This document shows, piece after piece, positions 34,577-44,020 of a DNA stretch of 62,483 nt. Positions within the stretch are counted from its first letter, which is position 1. Each line of letters begins with the position of its first letter. The notes beneath the pieces were generated by a model that was not told the DNA's origin, did no database searches, and saw nothing but the letters and a program-made list of their open reading frames with translations. The position numbers and the translations under genes are program-made. The stretch covers positions 256,686 through 319,168 of the forward strand of contig CANMMF010000007.1 in the NCBI GenBank assembly GCA_947498985.1, in the 5' to 3' direction. This stretch comes from an uncultured Paracoccaceae bacterium. GTDB lineage: Bacteria > Pseudomonadota > Alphaproteobacteria > Rhodobacterales > Rhodobacteraceae.

Positions 34577-36853
34577 ATGGCAAAATCCCGAGAGTGGTTT
34601 CCCGATCCGGTAACCTTCCTGACCGAAGACGAGGTCACCATCCCACCTGCTATGCAAGGAGATCCGGACATCACGGGCAGAGTGCGGGTGGTCGACGCTT
34701 ACTCCCAGTGGATTTCGACGTATGGTGCGCAGTTCGCGTTCACCAACGAGATCCCCAAAGTAGACCAAGAAGATTTCAATTTTGCGCTGATCGTAGTCGA
34801 ACGAAATCATGACATCGTTGTGTTAGCAAAAGATTTTAACTTCACTTACCCACCGTTCTTGCCAAGAGAGTCTCCGCAAAGCGACCCAATAGAGGATGTA
34901 TTTCTTGGTCGCCTGCCCATACGCGCGTCGAGTGCAGGTGACGAGATTTCGTCGGGTTCCGTAAAAGGGTTCGGAAACCTTCGTTTTCTCCCTGAGGTTG
35001 CTGAGCCCGAAAAACTGGTCGTTGTTGGCCTCATCGATGACGCGATCAATTTTGGTCACCGCAGGTTTCGAGACCAACACAACAGGTCGCGTGTGGATTT
35101 TGCATGGATCCACGATGCCCCCTGGAACAATCCAAGTAGCGTTCCTTTTGGTTTGGAAGTTCCTGGCCTTGCAACGACGCTGGCTATCCAGGATCATCCA
35201 AATGATGACGACGCTCTCATGCGCGAGTTGCACCTGATCGCGACGGAAGACCGGCCTTATCGTCCCACGTCGCTTAGGCTTCGTGGTTCTCATGGAACCC
35301 ACGTTTCTGATCTCGCAGCAGGTTATGACCCGGATGAGGCAGATGCGTTTCATCGAAGAATAGTTGCGGTCCAGTTACCCACCTTTGCCTCACAAGATAC
35401 GTCGGGGGCTTCGCTGATGGCATCCATCATAGCTGCTGCAGATTACATCTTTTTGCGCGCCTTGCAGATGAGCGACCACTATGAGGTACCCATTCCGGTG
35501 GTGCTAAATTTCAGCTACGGTTTTGGAGGTGGTCCCAGAAACGGGGCCCATATTGTCGAGCGGGCGCTGCGCAAACAGGCCGAGACCTATCGGCGAAAGA
35601 GCGCGGAGATTGCTAGCTCAAAGCATCCTGGAGTTTGCGCTCCTGCTGAGCTCGTTTTGCCGGCTGGCAACGGTCACCTGACTCGCACACACGCAGTTGG
35701 ATCTGGGCCCGAACCACACCAGGCGTCAACATTGGAATTCGACTTACGGATCCAACCTGAGGATCGCAGCCCGAGTTTCGTCGAAATTTGGTTCAGCGCG
35801 AAAACCAGGTGCATCGAAGTCGCGGTCACACCTCCTCATGGGGCGCCAAAGTCTTTTGAGATTGATGTTTCGGGCCCGTACACAAATGAGATTTCTCTTG
35901 GCAACGACTTTGTTTTTGCGGAACCGAAACTTGACGGAACCGCTGGGTTTGAAGCGGGCTCGGTTGTTGCGAGGTTCTCGGTCGACCGGCCAAACGAAAA
36001 ACCGGCCGCAGCCAGAAGGCCGCACCGACCTCCGGAAGAAGAGGATGGCACCCCCTTCTGGAGGGTCGTACTTGCGCTTGGTCCAAGCAGTTGTCTGAGT
36101 GCTGATCAACCGCCGTGTCCACACGGAATATGGAGGGTTGTGTGCCGGGGCCATGAGGAAGGTCGTGGTGAGATTCAAGCCTGGATTCAGCGCGACGAAG
36201 CGGTCGGGGGGGTTGGTGAGCGTGGCAGGCAAGCCTACTTTGACGACACCATTTATGAAAACGGTCGCTTTGATGAGATTGGCGATGTCGTTGTCTCGGA
36301 CGAAGGGCAACCTGAGAGTATCGTCAAGCGAGACGGAACTGTATCCGGCATCGCAACCAATCCGGCTGGTGAAGGCAAACCACTCTTGACGATTGGTGGT
36401 GCACTTTGGGACAGCGACAGGGCTGCCGTCTACAGTGCGGCTGGCAACGAAACTGAACGCAGCGCGCCCCACTTTCTTGCCACATCTGACACGTCAAGGG
36501 TGCTGTCGGGAATCCAGGCGACGACGACGCGCAACGGCGGGCAGGTGGCCATGGGTGGGACCAGTGTTGCGGCTCCGCAAGTCGTTCGATGCCTCGCAGA
36601 TAAGTTGGAGAGCCTCGAGCCTGCAGGATACTCTACATTCGATGCCAGAAATTTCCTAAAGGATGACACCATACCTGACCCCGATGACCCGGGACGTAAA
36701 GCAAGGCCGGTCCTGAGGCCTGACCTGCAAAATCCAGAACGTGCTGGCAATCGTAGAGTTCGGGAAGAACGGGTACGATACGAAAACGGATTGATCAAAC
36801 CGCATCCCGAGCTAATGCAACAGATCAAGCGACAAACCGAACGTAAAGTCTGA
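34577..36853 (+). CDS. Large S8 (subtilisin-like) serine peptidase
   Basis: About 758 residues from the ATG at 34577 after CGGAGG. The S8 catalytic residues are visible: Asp in VVVGLIDDAINFGH (about 154), His in RGSHGTHVSDLAAG (about 239), the oxyanion Asn in VVLNFSYGFGGG (about 316) and Ser in GGTSVAAPQV (about 663). About 300 residues separate the Asn and Ser motifs, with a beta-rich insert domain (about 400-560). The first 140 residues are not a typical inhibitory propeptide, and no signal peptide is evident, so the enzyme may act in the cytoplasm. It is part of the haloperoxidase-patatin gene block. Confidence 0.85.
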   Translation: MAKSREWFPDPVTFLTEDEVTIPPAMQGDPDITGRVRVVDAYSQWISTYGAQFAFTNEIPKVDQEDFNFALIVVERNHDIVVLAKDFNFTYPPFLPRESPQSDPIEDVFLGRLPIRASSAGDEISSGSVKGFGNLRFLPEVAEPEKLVVVGLIDDAINFGHRRFRDQHNRSRVDFAWIHDAPWNNPSSVPFGLEVPGLATTLAIQDHPNDDDALMRELHLIATEDRPYRPTSLRLRGSHGTHVSDLAAGYDPDEADAFHRRIVAVQLPTFASQDTSGASLMASIIAAADYIFLRALQMSDHYEVPIPVVLNFSYGFGGGPRNGAHIVERALRKQAETYRRKSAEIASSKHPGVCAPAELVLPAGNGHLTRTHAVGSGPEPHQASTLEFDLRIQPEDRSPSFVEIWFSAKTRCIEVAVTPPHGAPKSFEIDVSGPYTNEISLGNDFVFAEPKLDGTAGFEAGSVVARFSVDRPNEKPAAARRPHRPPEEEDGTPFWRVVLALGPSSCLSADQPPCPHGIWRVVCRGHEEGRGEIQAWIQRDEAVGGVGERGRQAYFDDTIYENGRFDEIGDVVVSDEGQPESIVKRDGTVSGIATNPAGEGKPLLTIGGALWDSDRAAVYSAAGNETERSAPHFLATSDTSRVLSGIQATTTRNGGQVAMGGTSVAAPQVVRCLADKLESLEPAGYSTFDARNFLKDDTIPDPDDPGRKARPVLRPDLQNPERAGNRRVREERVRYENGLIKPHPELMQQIKRQTERKV

Positions 36854-37117
36854 AACCCATCAGTTTTTGCGCTTCGGAGAAGCCAAAAGCAAGGCCGGAC
36901 GAGATCGAAGTTCGTTTCGTTCGCGCAGGAACTTTACTCACTTGATAACGTTAGCACCCGTCGAGTGCACACATCACTTGAAATCTTACTCACGATTTAC
37001 TCACACCTCGGCCGCCCCCATTCAGGCTATCTTATACGTACGGAAAGCGACCATCCGTCCGGTGCTCTTGCAATACTCAAAGCTAGGCACGGCCTAACAT
37101 TCAGATTGGGGATTACT

Positions 37118-37504
37118 ATGGAATTGCCTAAGTTGATTGTGTTCATATTGTCGAATTTTGTGATGACGATTGCGCTATTCTGGGGACTGCGGACGATTAT
37201 TGAACTCGCAAGTCAGAAGAAGGGGAGTGGACACTCTATTCTACAGGAAGCTGTTTCAGAAAAAAGTGTCCAAATTGATGAGCGGTCAGGAAAGATCGGA
37301 AGTTTCAGTAGGGTTGCGGGCGCGTTCGGAGCGTTGGCTTTAGCGGTTGCAGTGATCGGCATATCGTACTGGTTGGTCTATGCACTTTTTCATGCAGAAG
37401 ACATAGCAGTCCTAAAGCAGGCAGGATGGTTTTTCCTTTCTGGTTCAGCCCTTTTTGCCCCATACGCGTTCAATCAGCTGTCATCGATATTTAAAATGAG
37501 CTAG
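37118..37504 (+). CDS. Small three-helix membrane protein
   Basis: A 128-residue protein from the ATG at 37118. Three likely transmembrane segments are at about 5-25 (KLIVFILSNFVMTIALFWGL), 66-90 (VAGAFGALALAVAVIGISYW) and 103-120 (WFFLSGSALFAPYAF), with a charged cytoplasmic loop between the first two. No family recognised. It begins a sub-block (37118-42395) of noticeably lower GC than the flanks. Confidence 0.65.
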   Translation: MELPKLIVFILSNFVMTIALFWGLRTIIELASQKKGSGHSILQEAVSEKSVQIDERSGKIGSFSRVAGAFGALALAVAVIGISYWLVYALFHAEDIAVLKQAGWFFLSGSALFAPYAFNQLSSIFKMS

Positions 37505-37507
37505 AAT

Positions 37508-37906
37508 ATGGACGAGAGCAAAATCAACAGCTTCCACATCTTCGTTGCAGGGTTTGATTATAGCAACCAGTCAAAGCCTTCTGACTTTTTGAAGGTGTGT
37601 CGACAGTGGGCCTCTCAAATTCTCCTATCATCAAAAGAACAAGTCGTTGGATTTGTATTCTTCGACATTAAAGCCGGCCTTAGCTCGCTCGAATCTTTCT
37701 CGCGAAATTCCCTAAGTAAACCTAGGCAGGTGAATAACTTCAAGGGAGGTGACGCGGTCGCGTCAAAACAATCCCAGAGTTTCCATTCGGACGGGTGGCT
37801 GGAGAACACTGTCTTTAGAGAAGGGTTTTTGAGGACGGCTTCGCCCGCCAAAACCCATACGCTTCTGTCAGCGGCGATATCGACCACTTTTTTCGATGAC
37901 CAGTGA
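37508..37906 (+). CDS. Hypothetical protein between membrane protein and the 1037-aa gene
   Basis: A 132-residue protein that starts three bases after the membrane-protein gene. The first third is beta/alpha-like (NSFHIFVAGFDYSN, QVVGFVFFDIKAGL); the rest is polar. No signal peptide, catalytic motif or family was recognised. Its spacing suggests translation coupled to the upstream gene. Confidence 0.6.
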   Translation: MDESKINSFHIFVAGFDYSNQSKPSDFLKVCRQWASQILLSSKEQVVGFVFFDIKAGLSSLESFSRNSLSKPRQVNNFKGGDAVASKQSQSFHSDGWLENTVFREGFLRTASPAKTHTLLSAAISTTFFDDQ

Positions 37907-37974
37907 CGAGTGACTAGCATGAAACTAACGCAAAACATTTTGCGCCAATTTTACTTCCTTCAGGAGGATTGATC

Positions 37975-40900
37975 ATGAATCTTGCGCCAACAGACGAAAT
38001 TCATCGTTATGTAGTTGTTCGCGGCCCACAGGCGCTCGGAAAGTCAGCCCCAAACAGTATGTTTGAGTTACCTATATCCGAGGCGATGTTCAAGGCGCTC
38101 GATGAATCTGGCTCCAGCGGGGCATTGAAAGTTAATTCCTCAGCTCGTTCTTCCGAGAGAGTTTCCGAGATTCACCCAATCATGAACGCGTTCGAAGAAA
38201 GCTACATAGCGGCTGGCGATTTGTTCGAAATTGCCTTTCAAGAGGCCTTAGATCTTCTTGGGTTTGAATCCCCCGAAGACATCGAAAACGACCTCTCGTC
38301 TCTATCGGACGGATTTCTTCAAGATATGCTAGAGAGTGACTTCCCGAGTGCATCAATCACATCAGAAACTATCAAATTCTTGTACGCGCTCTTTGTGTTC
38401 TCAAAAGAGAAAAGTGATGCCAAACACTACATGTCTGGCGATATTGTCATTCCGAAGATGATTAAGAAGTTTCTTGAGGCTGAAGCCGAAGAAACGAGCG
38501 GATACGATCCAACCTCATTAGTTGAATCTTCAAAAAGATTGATCCTGATAGCATCGGTCATTCAAGTAATTGATAGAAGTATTGTCCAGATCGTTTCCTC
38601 AGGCCCGATTAATGAAGAGCCTGCGGAAGCAGAGGAGATTGAAGAAGCTCCGTTACAAAGTCCCGCTGCATTCGTACCAACTTTGGAACTACTACTCCCG
38701 TATTTGCGTGATGAACAGCTGGGCGTTTTCCCGAAAGATATGATAGAAAATCCGGACGGCGTTGATCTATTTCAATTGCGTGAAACACTCGCTGACCAAG
38801 TTGCGAAAATAGTCCTTTCTACCACATCGGCACAAACTAAAGCCGATCCTGTAGCTTTTAGTGAATACGTTGACGCAAGTGTTAACAAATATTTGGTAGC
38901 CGGGTTTTCCCTCGACGATCTCGTAAAGGGTTTCACAGGCTCACCACTCGTAACGCCAAAGACTCCTGTCCCAGGTGACACTATAAAACCAGTCGGCATA
39001 GCTGATTTAAAGCTCGTCGAGCAAAAACTGCAAAAGTATGATTTTGGCGAACTTGCCCATATTGAGAATGTGTTGGCTGGTGAAAAAAGGTCACGTGAGC
39101 ACGCAGTGCTCGATCGTGTTGAGCAGTCTTTCACATTCGAAGAGGAAGAAACAAAGTCCAAGGAGAAAAATTTACAGAGTACCGAGCGCGCTGAGCTCTC
39201 CAGTGAGATCGATACAATCCGCAAGGAGTCCTCGAACACAAAGTTTGGCATTGATGTTTCGGCCAAGTATGGCGTGGTATCGGTCAAAACTAACGCTGGG
39301 TTCCAAAGCTCCAGCAGTTCTGAACAACAGGCAAAGACAGCTAGAAAGTTAACGCGAGAGACGATCCAGAAAGCTTCTGAACGATTGTCGAGGCGTGTTC
39401 GTAAAGAGCGGACGATAACAAATATTTTTGAGCTTCGCGAAACAAATATCCATGCCTTTGAGGCTGACAAAACCAAAAACATCGTCGGCCAATATCGTTG
39501 GGTTGAGAAGCATTACTGGTCTCAAGTTCGCAACTATGGTGCGCGACTTATGTTTGCCTTCGACATCCCCGAACCAGCTGCTCAATACCTTTGGGCAGTC
39601 AGTGGCAAACCATCTAGCGATGGGGTTGTTCGTCCTCCTGAAGAACCCAACTTCAATGCAGCGCAAATTAACGAAAGCAATTACCTTGCTCTCGCAAAAC
39701 GCTATGGCGCAACGGTTCCTGCTCCACCACCAGCGCAACGGTTCATGCAAGTTGCCGGCAGAGCAAATGGCGACCAGTCAGAAAGTCCGATCACAATCTC
39801 GGAGGGCTATGAGTGTACATATGCGATCCCCAGTGCCTCGTTCTATAGCACTACCAGCAATTCGTCCGTCACTTTTGTAGTTGGTTGGGAACAAAGCCGG
39901 GTCTACTTTGACGGACGTCGTCCTCGAACAATGGTATTCAATCCGCCGTTGCGCGGCAGTGTAGCCTACAAGGTTCAACCCTTCAACACGACCAGCGGCA
40001 ACTTCATTAGTGGCCTTGGAATGGCTCTACGCAGGACAAACGAGAACTACGAAGCTTGGAAGATAAGCGTATACAACGCGATCTACCAAAGCTACCAAGA
40101 GCAGCTGGCAGACTTTGAGAGAAAGACAGCCAGGCAAGAAGCGGCACAAGGTGGCGTGATAGCTGCTCGGACTGATCGAGAATACCGCGATATCGAAAAA
40201 ATGGAGCTTCGTCGTGGCAGCATAGAGCTACTCACCGACCAAAAGTATCAATCGTTCAATGCAACCAAGCTGGACCCATCGACAAAGAGACCAATTTTTG
40301 ACAACGCTGAAGCCCGGCAAGAAGCGGACACAGTTCGCTTTATTGAGGGTAGCTTCGAGTGGGACCAGATAACATACGAGTTCCATCCATATTTCTGGGG
40401 CAGGATTGATACATGGTCGGCAAAGATCACGAACACCAACAATGATCCCGTTTTTTCCCGTTTTCTGAGGGCTGGTTTCGCCCGTGTTATAGTCCCGGTC
40501 GAGCGGCATAAAGAGCGTGATGTACTGTACTACTTGGAAACAGGTAAGATTTGGGCCGCGAATGAACCTCCCATCATAAGCAACCCGCTGTACCTTGCTT
40601 TGTTAGCGGAGATTGATGCTATCGAGGATCTTCCCGGCGATAAGGAAGGTGTGCCCGAGGGCGAACCATGGAAGCAGATAGTTCCAACCAACCTCGTAGT
40701 GCTAGATGATGGTGAGGTGGAGCTGCCGAGCTGGGACGTGTCACCGGATGGTAATCAGCTTCCGTTTTTACCCTCAGAGATCACGTGTAGAGGCAAACCC
40801 TACAACAAAGCGCAATGGTCCGACTCCATGTTTGAGGCTGCTTCAGCCTTTAAGAGGCTGGGCTATGGTGTGCCGGAGTTGGGGGAAGATGAGGCTATTG

Positions 40901-41088
40901 CGTACTTCCGGTCCAACCCCGGTAAAAGAGTTGTAAAAGCATTCCAAATCCGCAGTAACGAAATCGACATTCCTACGACCACGGGATCAACCCTCGCCGC
41001 TGACGGGCGACTGGGGCCTTGTACATTGCGTGCTCTTACCGTCGCAATTGAGTTGCTTGACGCCGAAGAATGGCCTGGACCGGTCTAG
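37975..41088 (+). CDS. 1037-residue protein with peptidoglycan-binding-like C-terminus
   Basis: Start ATG at 37975 follows AGGAGG. Residues about 1-330 are helical and acidic. A strongly charged region at about 345-500 (EVxK/E-rich, e.g. SFTFEEEETKSKEKNLQST) is probably coiled coil around a short Ser run (QSSSSSEQQ). Residues about 500-930 are mixed beta with Tyr/Trp. The last 80 residues (FRSNPGKRVVKAFQIRSNEI, then LAADGRLGPCTLRALTVAI) resemble a PG_binding_1 repeat. I do not recognise the whole protein. No signal peptide is seen. It overlaps the patatin gene, implying co-function. Structural, carrier or toxin-scaffold roles are possible. Confidence 0.75.
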   Translation: MNLAPTDEIHRYVVVRGPQALGKSAPNSMFELPISEAMFKALDESGSSGALKVNSSARSSERVSEIHPIMNAFEESYIAAGDLFEIAFQEALDLLGFESPEDIENDLSSLSDGFLQDMLESDFPSASITSETIKFLYALFVFSKEKSDAKHYMSGDIVIPKMIKKFLEAEAEETSGYDPTSLVESSKRLILIASVIQVIDRSIVQIVSSGPINEEPAEAEEIEEAPLQSPAAFVPTLELLLPYLRDEQLGVFPKDMIENPDGVDLFQLRETLADQVAKIVLSTTSAQTKADPVAFSEYVDASVNKYLVAGFSLDDLVKGFTGSPLVTPKTPVPGDTIKPVGIADLKLVEQKLQKYDFGELAHIENVLAGEKRSREHAVLDRVEQSFTFEEEETKSKEKNLQSTERAELSSEIDTIRKESSNTKFGIDVSAKYGVVSVKTNAGFQSSSSSEQQAKTARKLTRETIQKASERLSRRVRKERTITNIFELRETNIHAFEADKTKNIVGQYRWVEKHYWSQVRNYGARLMFAFDIPEPAAQYLWAVSGKPSSDGVVRPPEEPNFNAAQINESNYLALAKRYGATVPAPPPAQRFMQVAGRANGDQSESPITISEGYECTYAIPSASFYSTTSNSSVTFVVGWEQSRVYFDGRRPRTMVFNPPLRGSVAYKVQPFNTTSGNFISGLGMALRRTNENYEAWKISVYNAIYQSYQEQLADFERKTARQEAAQGGVIAARTDREYRDIEKMELRRGSIELLTDQKYQSFNATKLDPSTKRPIFDNAEARQEADTVRFIEGSFEWDQITYEFHPYFWGRIDTWSAKITNTNNDPVFSRFLRAGFARVIVPVERHKERDVLYYLETGKIWAANEPPIISNPLYLALLAEIDAIEDLPGDKEGVPEGEPWKQIVPTNLVVLDDGEVELPSWDVSPDGNQLPFLPSEITCRGKPYNKAQWSDSMFEAASAFKRLGYGVPELGEDEAIAYFRSNPGKRVVKAFQIRSNEIDIPTTTGSTLAADGRLGPCTLRALTVAIELLDAEEWPGPV

Positions 41089-42395
41089 GAGATTTTTCAT
41101 TGCAAAGACGGGGAATCAAGAAGCCTTCGGACGTGGAAAATCTGGCTTTCCAAGGCGGTGGAGGCAAGGGTTTTGCATACATTGGAGCTGTGCAAGCGCT
41201 GGAGAAACTCGGGATATTGCCAGCAGTCGGTCGACCTCCAGTCAGCAACGTTAGGGGCATCGCCGGTGCGTCCGCCGGGTCAATAACCGCCTTTTTGTTG
41301 GCTATGAAGTGCAACTCCAACGACTTCCAAAAGTTGTTCGGTTCGTCGCTGGACCTCGATGCTGTTCTTTCCGGCAGCGCCTACGATTTTGATAGTTTTT
41401 TTGATGGCCCTGACAACGGACTTGCGCGAGGTGTCTCTTCTGACGACTTCTTTAAGGTCCATCGAGTTCCTGTGGTGGAGAGAAACGCTCTAACTGAAAG
41501 CAGCTTAGACTACCTTTTGTACTTGAGAAATGTTCTGAACCTTAGTGGGCAAGCTAGAGGCGTCAGTGTCCTCACTCCTATGGCGCTGCTGGCGACATTC
41601 TTAGGGTTTGTGGACGATTATCTTGATGATTCAGCCGACCAGATCATCAAGAACTTCCCGTTTATGGAAGCCGTATTGAAACAACCCAAAGATTACTCCC
41701 TTAACCTACTGTACGACCGAGGTATATTTCCAGGTTTCGGGGTCCGGCAATTCCTACAGTATGCGGCAAGAACCTTCATCCCAAGACTACCCAATTGGCA
41801 TGGAGGCTTGCCCGATCCCGCAAGAATCACATTTAGTGACTTCCGGGAACTGACCAAGATTGACCTTGTTGTTGCTGGAACGAACCTATCTCAACGTCGC
41901 TCTCAGCTCTTTTCAGCCGCAAACACTCCCAACTTTCCGGTTGTAGAAGCCGTAGGCATATCTTCATGTTTTCCCGTTGCTTGGAAGCCTGTTTGGGTGT
42001 TTGAAAGCATGACTGACGCCAGCGGTCGCTCCTTAGAGGGTTACTGGATCGACGGCGGGTTCCTGAACAATCTTCCACTGAAAGCCTTTGGCAGCCAAGG
42101 GAAAATAGGGCCAAACACTTTAGCCTTTCAGCTGAAATCCGGCGCACCTCAGTCTCTTCCAACAGCTATCCCGTCCGATCGGCCTGGAGCCGCCCTAGCG
42201 AATTTCGCGCTGGATTTGTACGAAACGGCCTTCTCCATTACTGGGCAAGGAAACCTGTTGACCGAGGAAGAGATAAGCCAAACAATCGAGATTTTCTCTT
42301 ATTCCCTATCGCTATTTGAATTGTCACCTTCATTATATAGCTCAAATACACCCGTGGCCGAAGCCAAGCGTCAAGTCGAAGAGTACTTCTCTTAA
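41070..42395 (+). CDS. Patatin-like phospholipase
   Basis: About 441 residues if started at the ATG at 41070, which overlaps the 1037-aa gene; a TTG at 41100 preceded by AGGAG is an equally good start and removes 10 residues. The patatin motifs are clear: oxyanion loop AFQGGGGKG (about 27-34), nucleophile elbow GASAG (Ser68) and the catalytic Asp motif DGG (about 328). Active patatins hydrolyse phospholipids and are used as membrane-attacking effectors in some defence and secretion systems. No signal peptide is visible. It ends the haloperoxidase-peptidase block. Confidence 0.87.
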   Translation: MAWTGLGDFSLQRRGIKKPSDVENLAFQGGGGKGFAYIGAVQALEKLGILPAVGRPPVSNVRGIAGASAGSITAFLLAMKCNSNDFQKLFGSSLDLDAVLSGSAYDFDSFFDGPDNGLARGVSSDDFFKVHRVPVVERNALTESSLDYLLYLRNVLNLSGQARGVSVLTPMALLATFLGFVDDYLDDSADQIIKNFPFMEAVLKQPKDYSLNLLYDRGIFPGFGVRQFLQYAARTFIPRLPNWHGGLPDPARITFSDFRELTKIDLVVAGTNLSQRRSQLFSAANTPNFPVVEAVGISSCFPVAWKPVWVFESMTDASGRSLEGYWIDGGFLNNLPLKAFGSQGKIGPNTLAFQLKSGAPQSLPTAIPSDRPGAALANFALDLYETAFSITGQGNLLTEEEISQTIEIFSYSLSLFELSPSLYSSNTPVAEAKRQVEEYFS

Positions 42396-42758
42396 ATGCC
42401 ACCAAACACTTTGCTTTGTGCTGTCTGACGTGCCGCCTTTGACCCAGCCCCCTAATCCGGGCCGTTCAGGTGTAGAATCAGTTCCTGTTTCTTTCTGTTG
42501 CTAGGGTTGCGGTGAAGGCCTGCTAGCGGAGCCTTTGCAGAGCTCAAGCGAGGCAGGCCGGGTGGTGCGGTTGAGATCGGCGTAGATCGACGGAGCCAAC
42601 CAGCCGCAGCTTCTGTCGCTTAAGCGCCATTATGTTAAATCTTGGCTGCGTGCTGCATGATGCGCAACTAAGTCCAGCGAACAAGGCAACCCCGACGCGC
42701 TCACTGCTCTCTAGCCGACCAGGCCGTCGACCCATGCTGAAACCGCTCCGCCCATGGA
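42396..42758. other. Intergenic region with possible mobile-element remnant
   Basis: No gene supported. GC content rises again here, which suggests the edge of the low-GC block. Short frames are not protein-like. Confidence 0.35.
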
Positions 42759-43352
42759 CTAGATATGATCCGCATGAGTGAAGCCTGAAACGCGTTTGCG
42801 TGGCTTCAGATCGTGATCGCCATCTTCAAACCAACTCATCTGGATTGCCGATGAAAGCTCGTACTGGCTGACATCTTCCATCGAGCCAAACTGGTCGCGC
42901 GTTCCCTGGCAGATCAGCGTTGGAGTTCGCAGCTCTTTCAGGTGCTCAGTGCGTAGTTTCTCGGGTTTCCCAATCGGGTGGAATGGATAGCCTACGTAGA
43001 GCAACCCAGCGATGCGATCCGCTTCAAACAGCTCATCGGCAATCATGCTGGCAACACGCCCACCCATGGACTTACCACCTATGATCAGCGGGCCGTCAGC
43101 TTGCAGCTCTTCGATCGCAGCCAAGTAATCTGAATTCAGCTTTTCAGCACGTGGCGGGGGCTTCCTTGTGCCCTCAGTTCTGCGATTGGCCATGTAGGAG
43201 AATTCAAATCGAACAGCTCTCAGACCGTGTTCGGCCAGCGCTTCTGCTATTGCCGTGATTGCGGGGGAGTCCATCGGAGCACCGGCGCCATGAGCAAACA
43301 TGATGTTTGCGGGCGCTTCTTCAGGGGTGAGTTCTAGGAATTTGGTCGACAC
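42759..43352 (-). CDS. Alpha/beta hydrolase (TEX30/KANL3-like)
   Basis: A 197-residue hydrolase: oxyanion segment MFAHGAGAPMDSP, nucleophile elbow GGKSMGGRVA, acid segment CQGTRDQFGS and catalytic His in FEDGDHDLKPRK. This fits the short alpha/beta hydrolases related to TEX30. The C-terminus ends at FTHADHI, about 15 residues short of what I expect, so the last helix may have been lost when the neighbouring island arrived. Substrate unknown. Confidence 0.8.
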   Translation of the reverse strand: MSTKFLELTPEEAPANIMFAHGAGAPMDSPAITAIAEALAEHGLRAVRFEFSYMANRRTEGTRKPPPRAEKLNSDYLAAIEELQADGPLIIGGKSMGGRVASMIADELFEADRIAGLLYVGYPFHPIGKPEKLRTEHLKELRTPTLICQGTRDQFGSMEDVSQYELSSAIQMSWFEDGDHDLKPRKRVSGFTHADHI

Positions 43353-43772
43353 GATTTCTGCTGCGATTAGGGCTTCGAGGCGCGTATTTCAGAAGACACT
43401 ATACCCCACATCGCAGGCAAAAGGCCCACCCAAACGATCCGAGGCACGGCTTTTCCGTCTATCAGCAGCAGGCGCTACCTCGAGGCGACATTTCTCAGTT
43501 CCTTCACCTCCGCCAAAATAAGTATCGGTCGTACGATCTAGATAGATTTCTGACAAATGATTTTCCGGCATGACGTTGAGCTGCTTCATGTCGATGTTGG
43601 AACGTATAAAATTTCAAAAAAACAATGATGTAAGCTCCATCTGGGGCAGATTCTGGCATATCATATCTTAGCCATGGTACGTAACATAAGAGAAATATTA
43701 CCACCATGTATTGAAAGATTTCCGGTCTGTGCGTATATTTTTCGCCAGTGAGACACTGGGGCGGATAATCTG
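43353..43772. other. AT-rich promoter region ahead of the GHKL operon
   Basis: No gene supported. The stretch 43590-43740 is AT-rich and must hold the promoters for both the hydrolase and the GHKL ATPase operon. No clear operator was seen. Confidence 0.4.
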
Positions 43773-44003
43773 ATGGCAGAGCGCGATAAGAGGGCGAAGT
43801 TCGTTGAGCTCGCAGAGAACAGGGTCAATCGGGCGATCAAGGATCTCCAGCTTATCGGAAATCTCTCAAATCGTTCGGCCTACGAATTCACTGACGAGGA
43901 TATTCGGAAGATTTTCCGGACGCTTCAGAGAGAACTCGACACGGCGAAGAGCCGCTTTTCGCGAGGCGACAAGAGTAGTGCTGACGGCTTTCGGATTGGT
44001 TGA
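43773..44003 (+). CDS. Small helical protein heading the GHKL operon
   Basis: A 76-residue, charged, helical protein (KRAKFVELAENRVNRAIKDL, LIGNLSNRSAYEFTDEDIRK). The LGNLSNRS-type motif is recurrent in small genes beside restriction or ATPase genes in defence islands, as I recall. It lies 17 bases before the GHKL ATPase gene. It may be a regulator or an assembly partner; no enzymatic residue is visible. Confidence 0.65.
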   Translation: MAERDKRAKFVELAENRVNRAIKDLQLIGNLSNRSAYEFTDEDIRKIFRTLQRELDTAKSRFSRGDKSSADGFRIG

Positions 44004-44020
44004 AGTAGGGATTGATTAAG

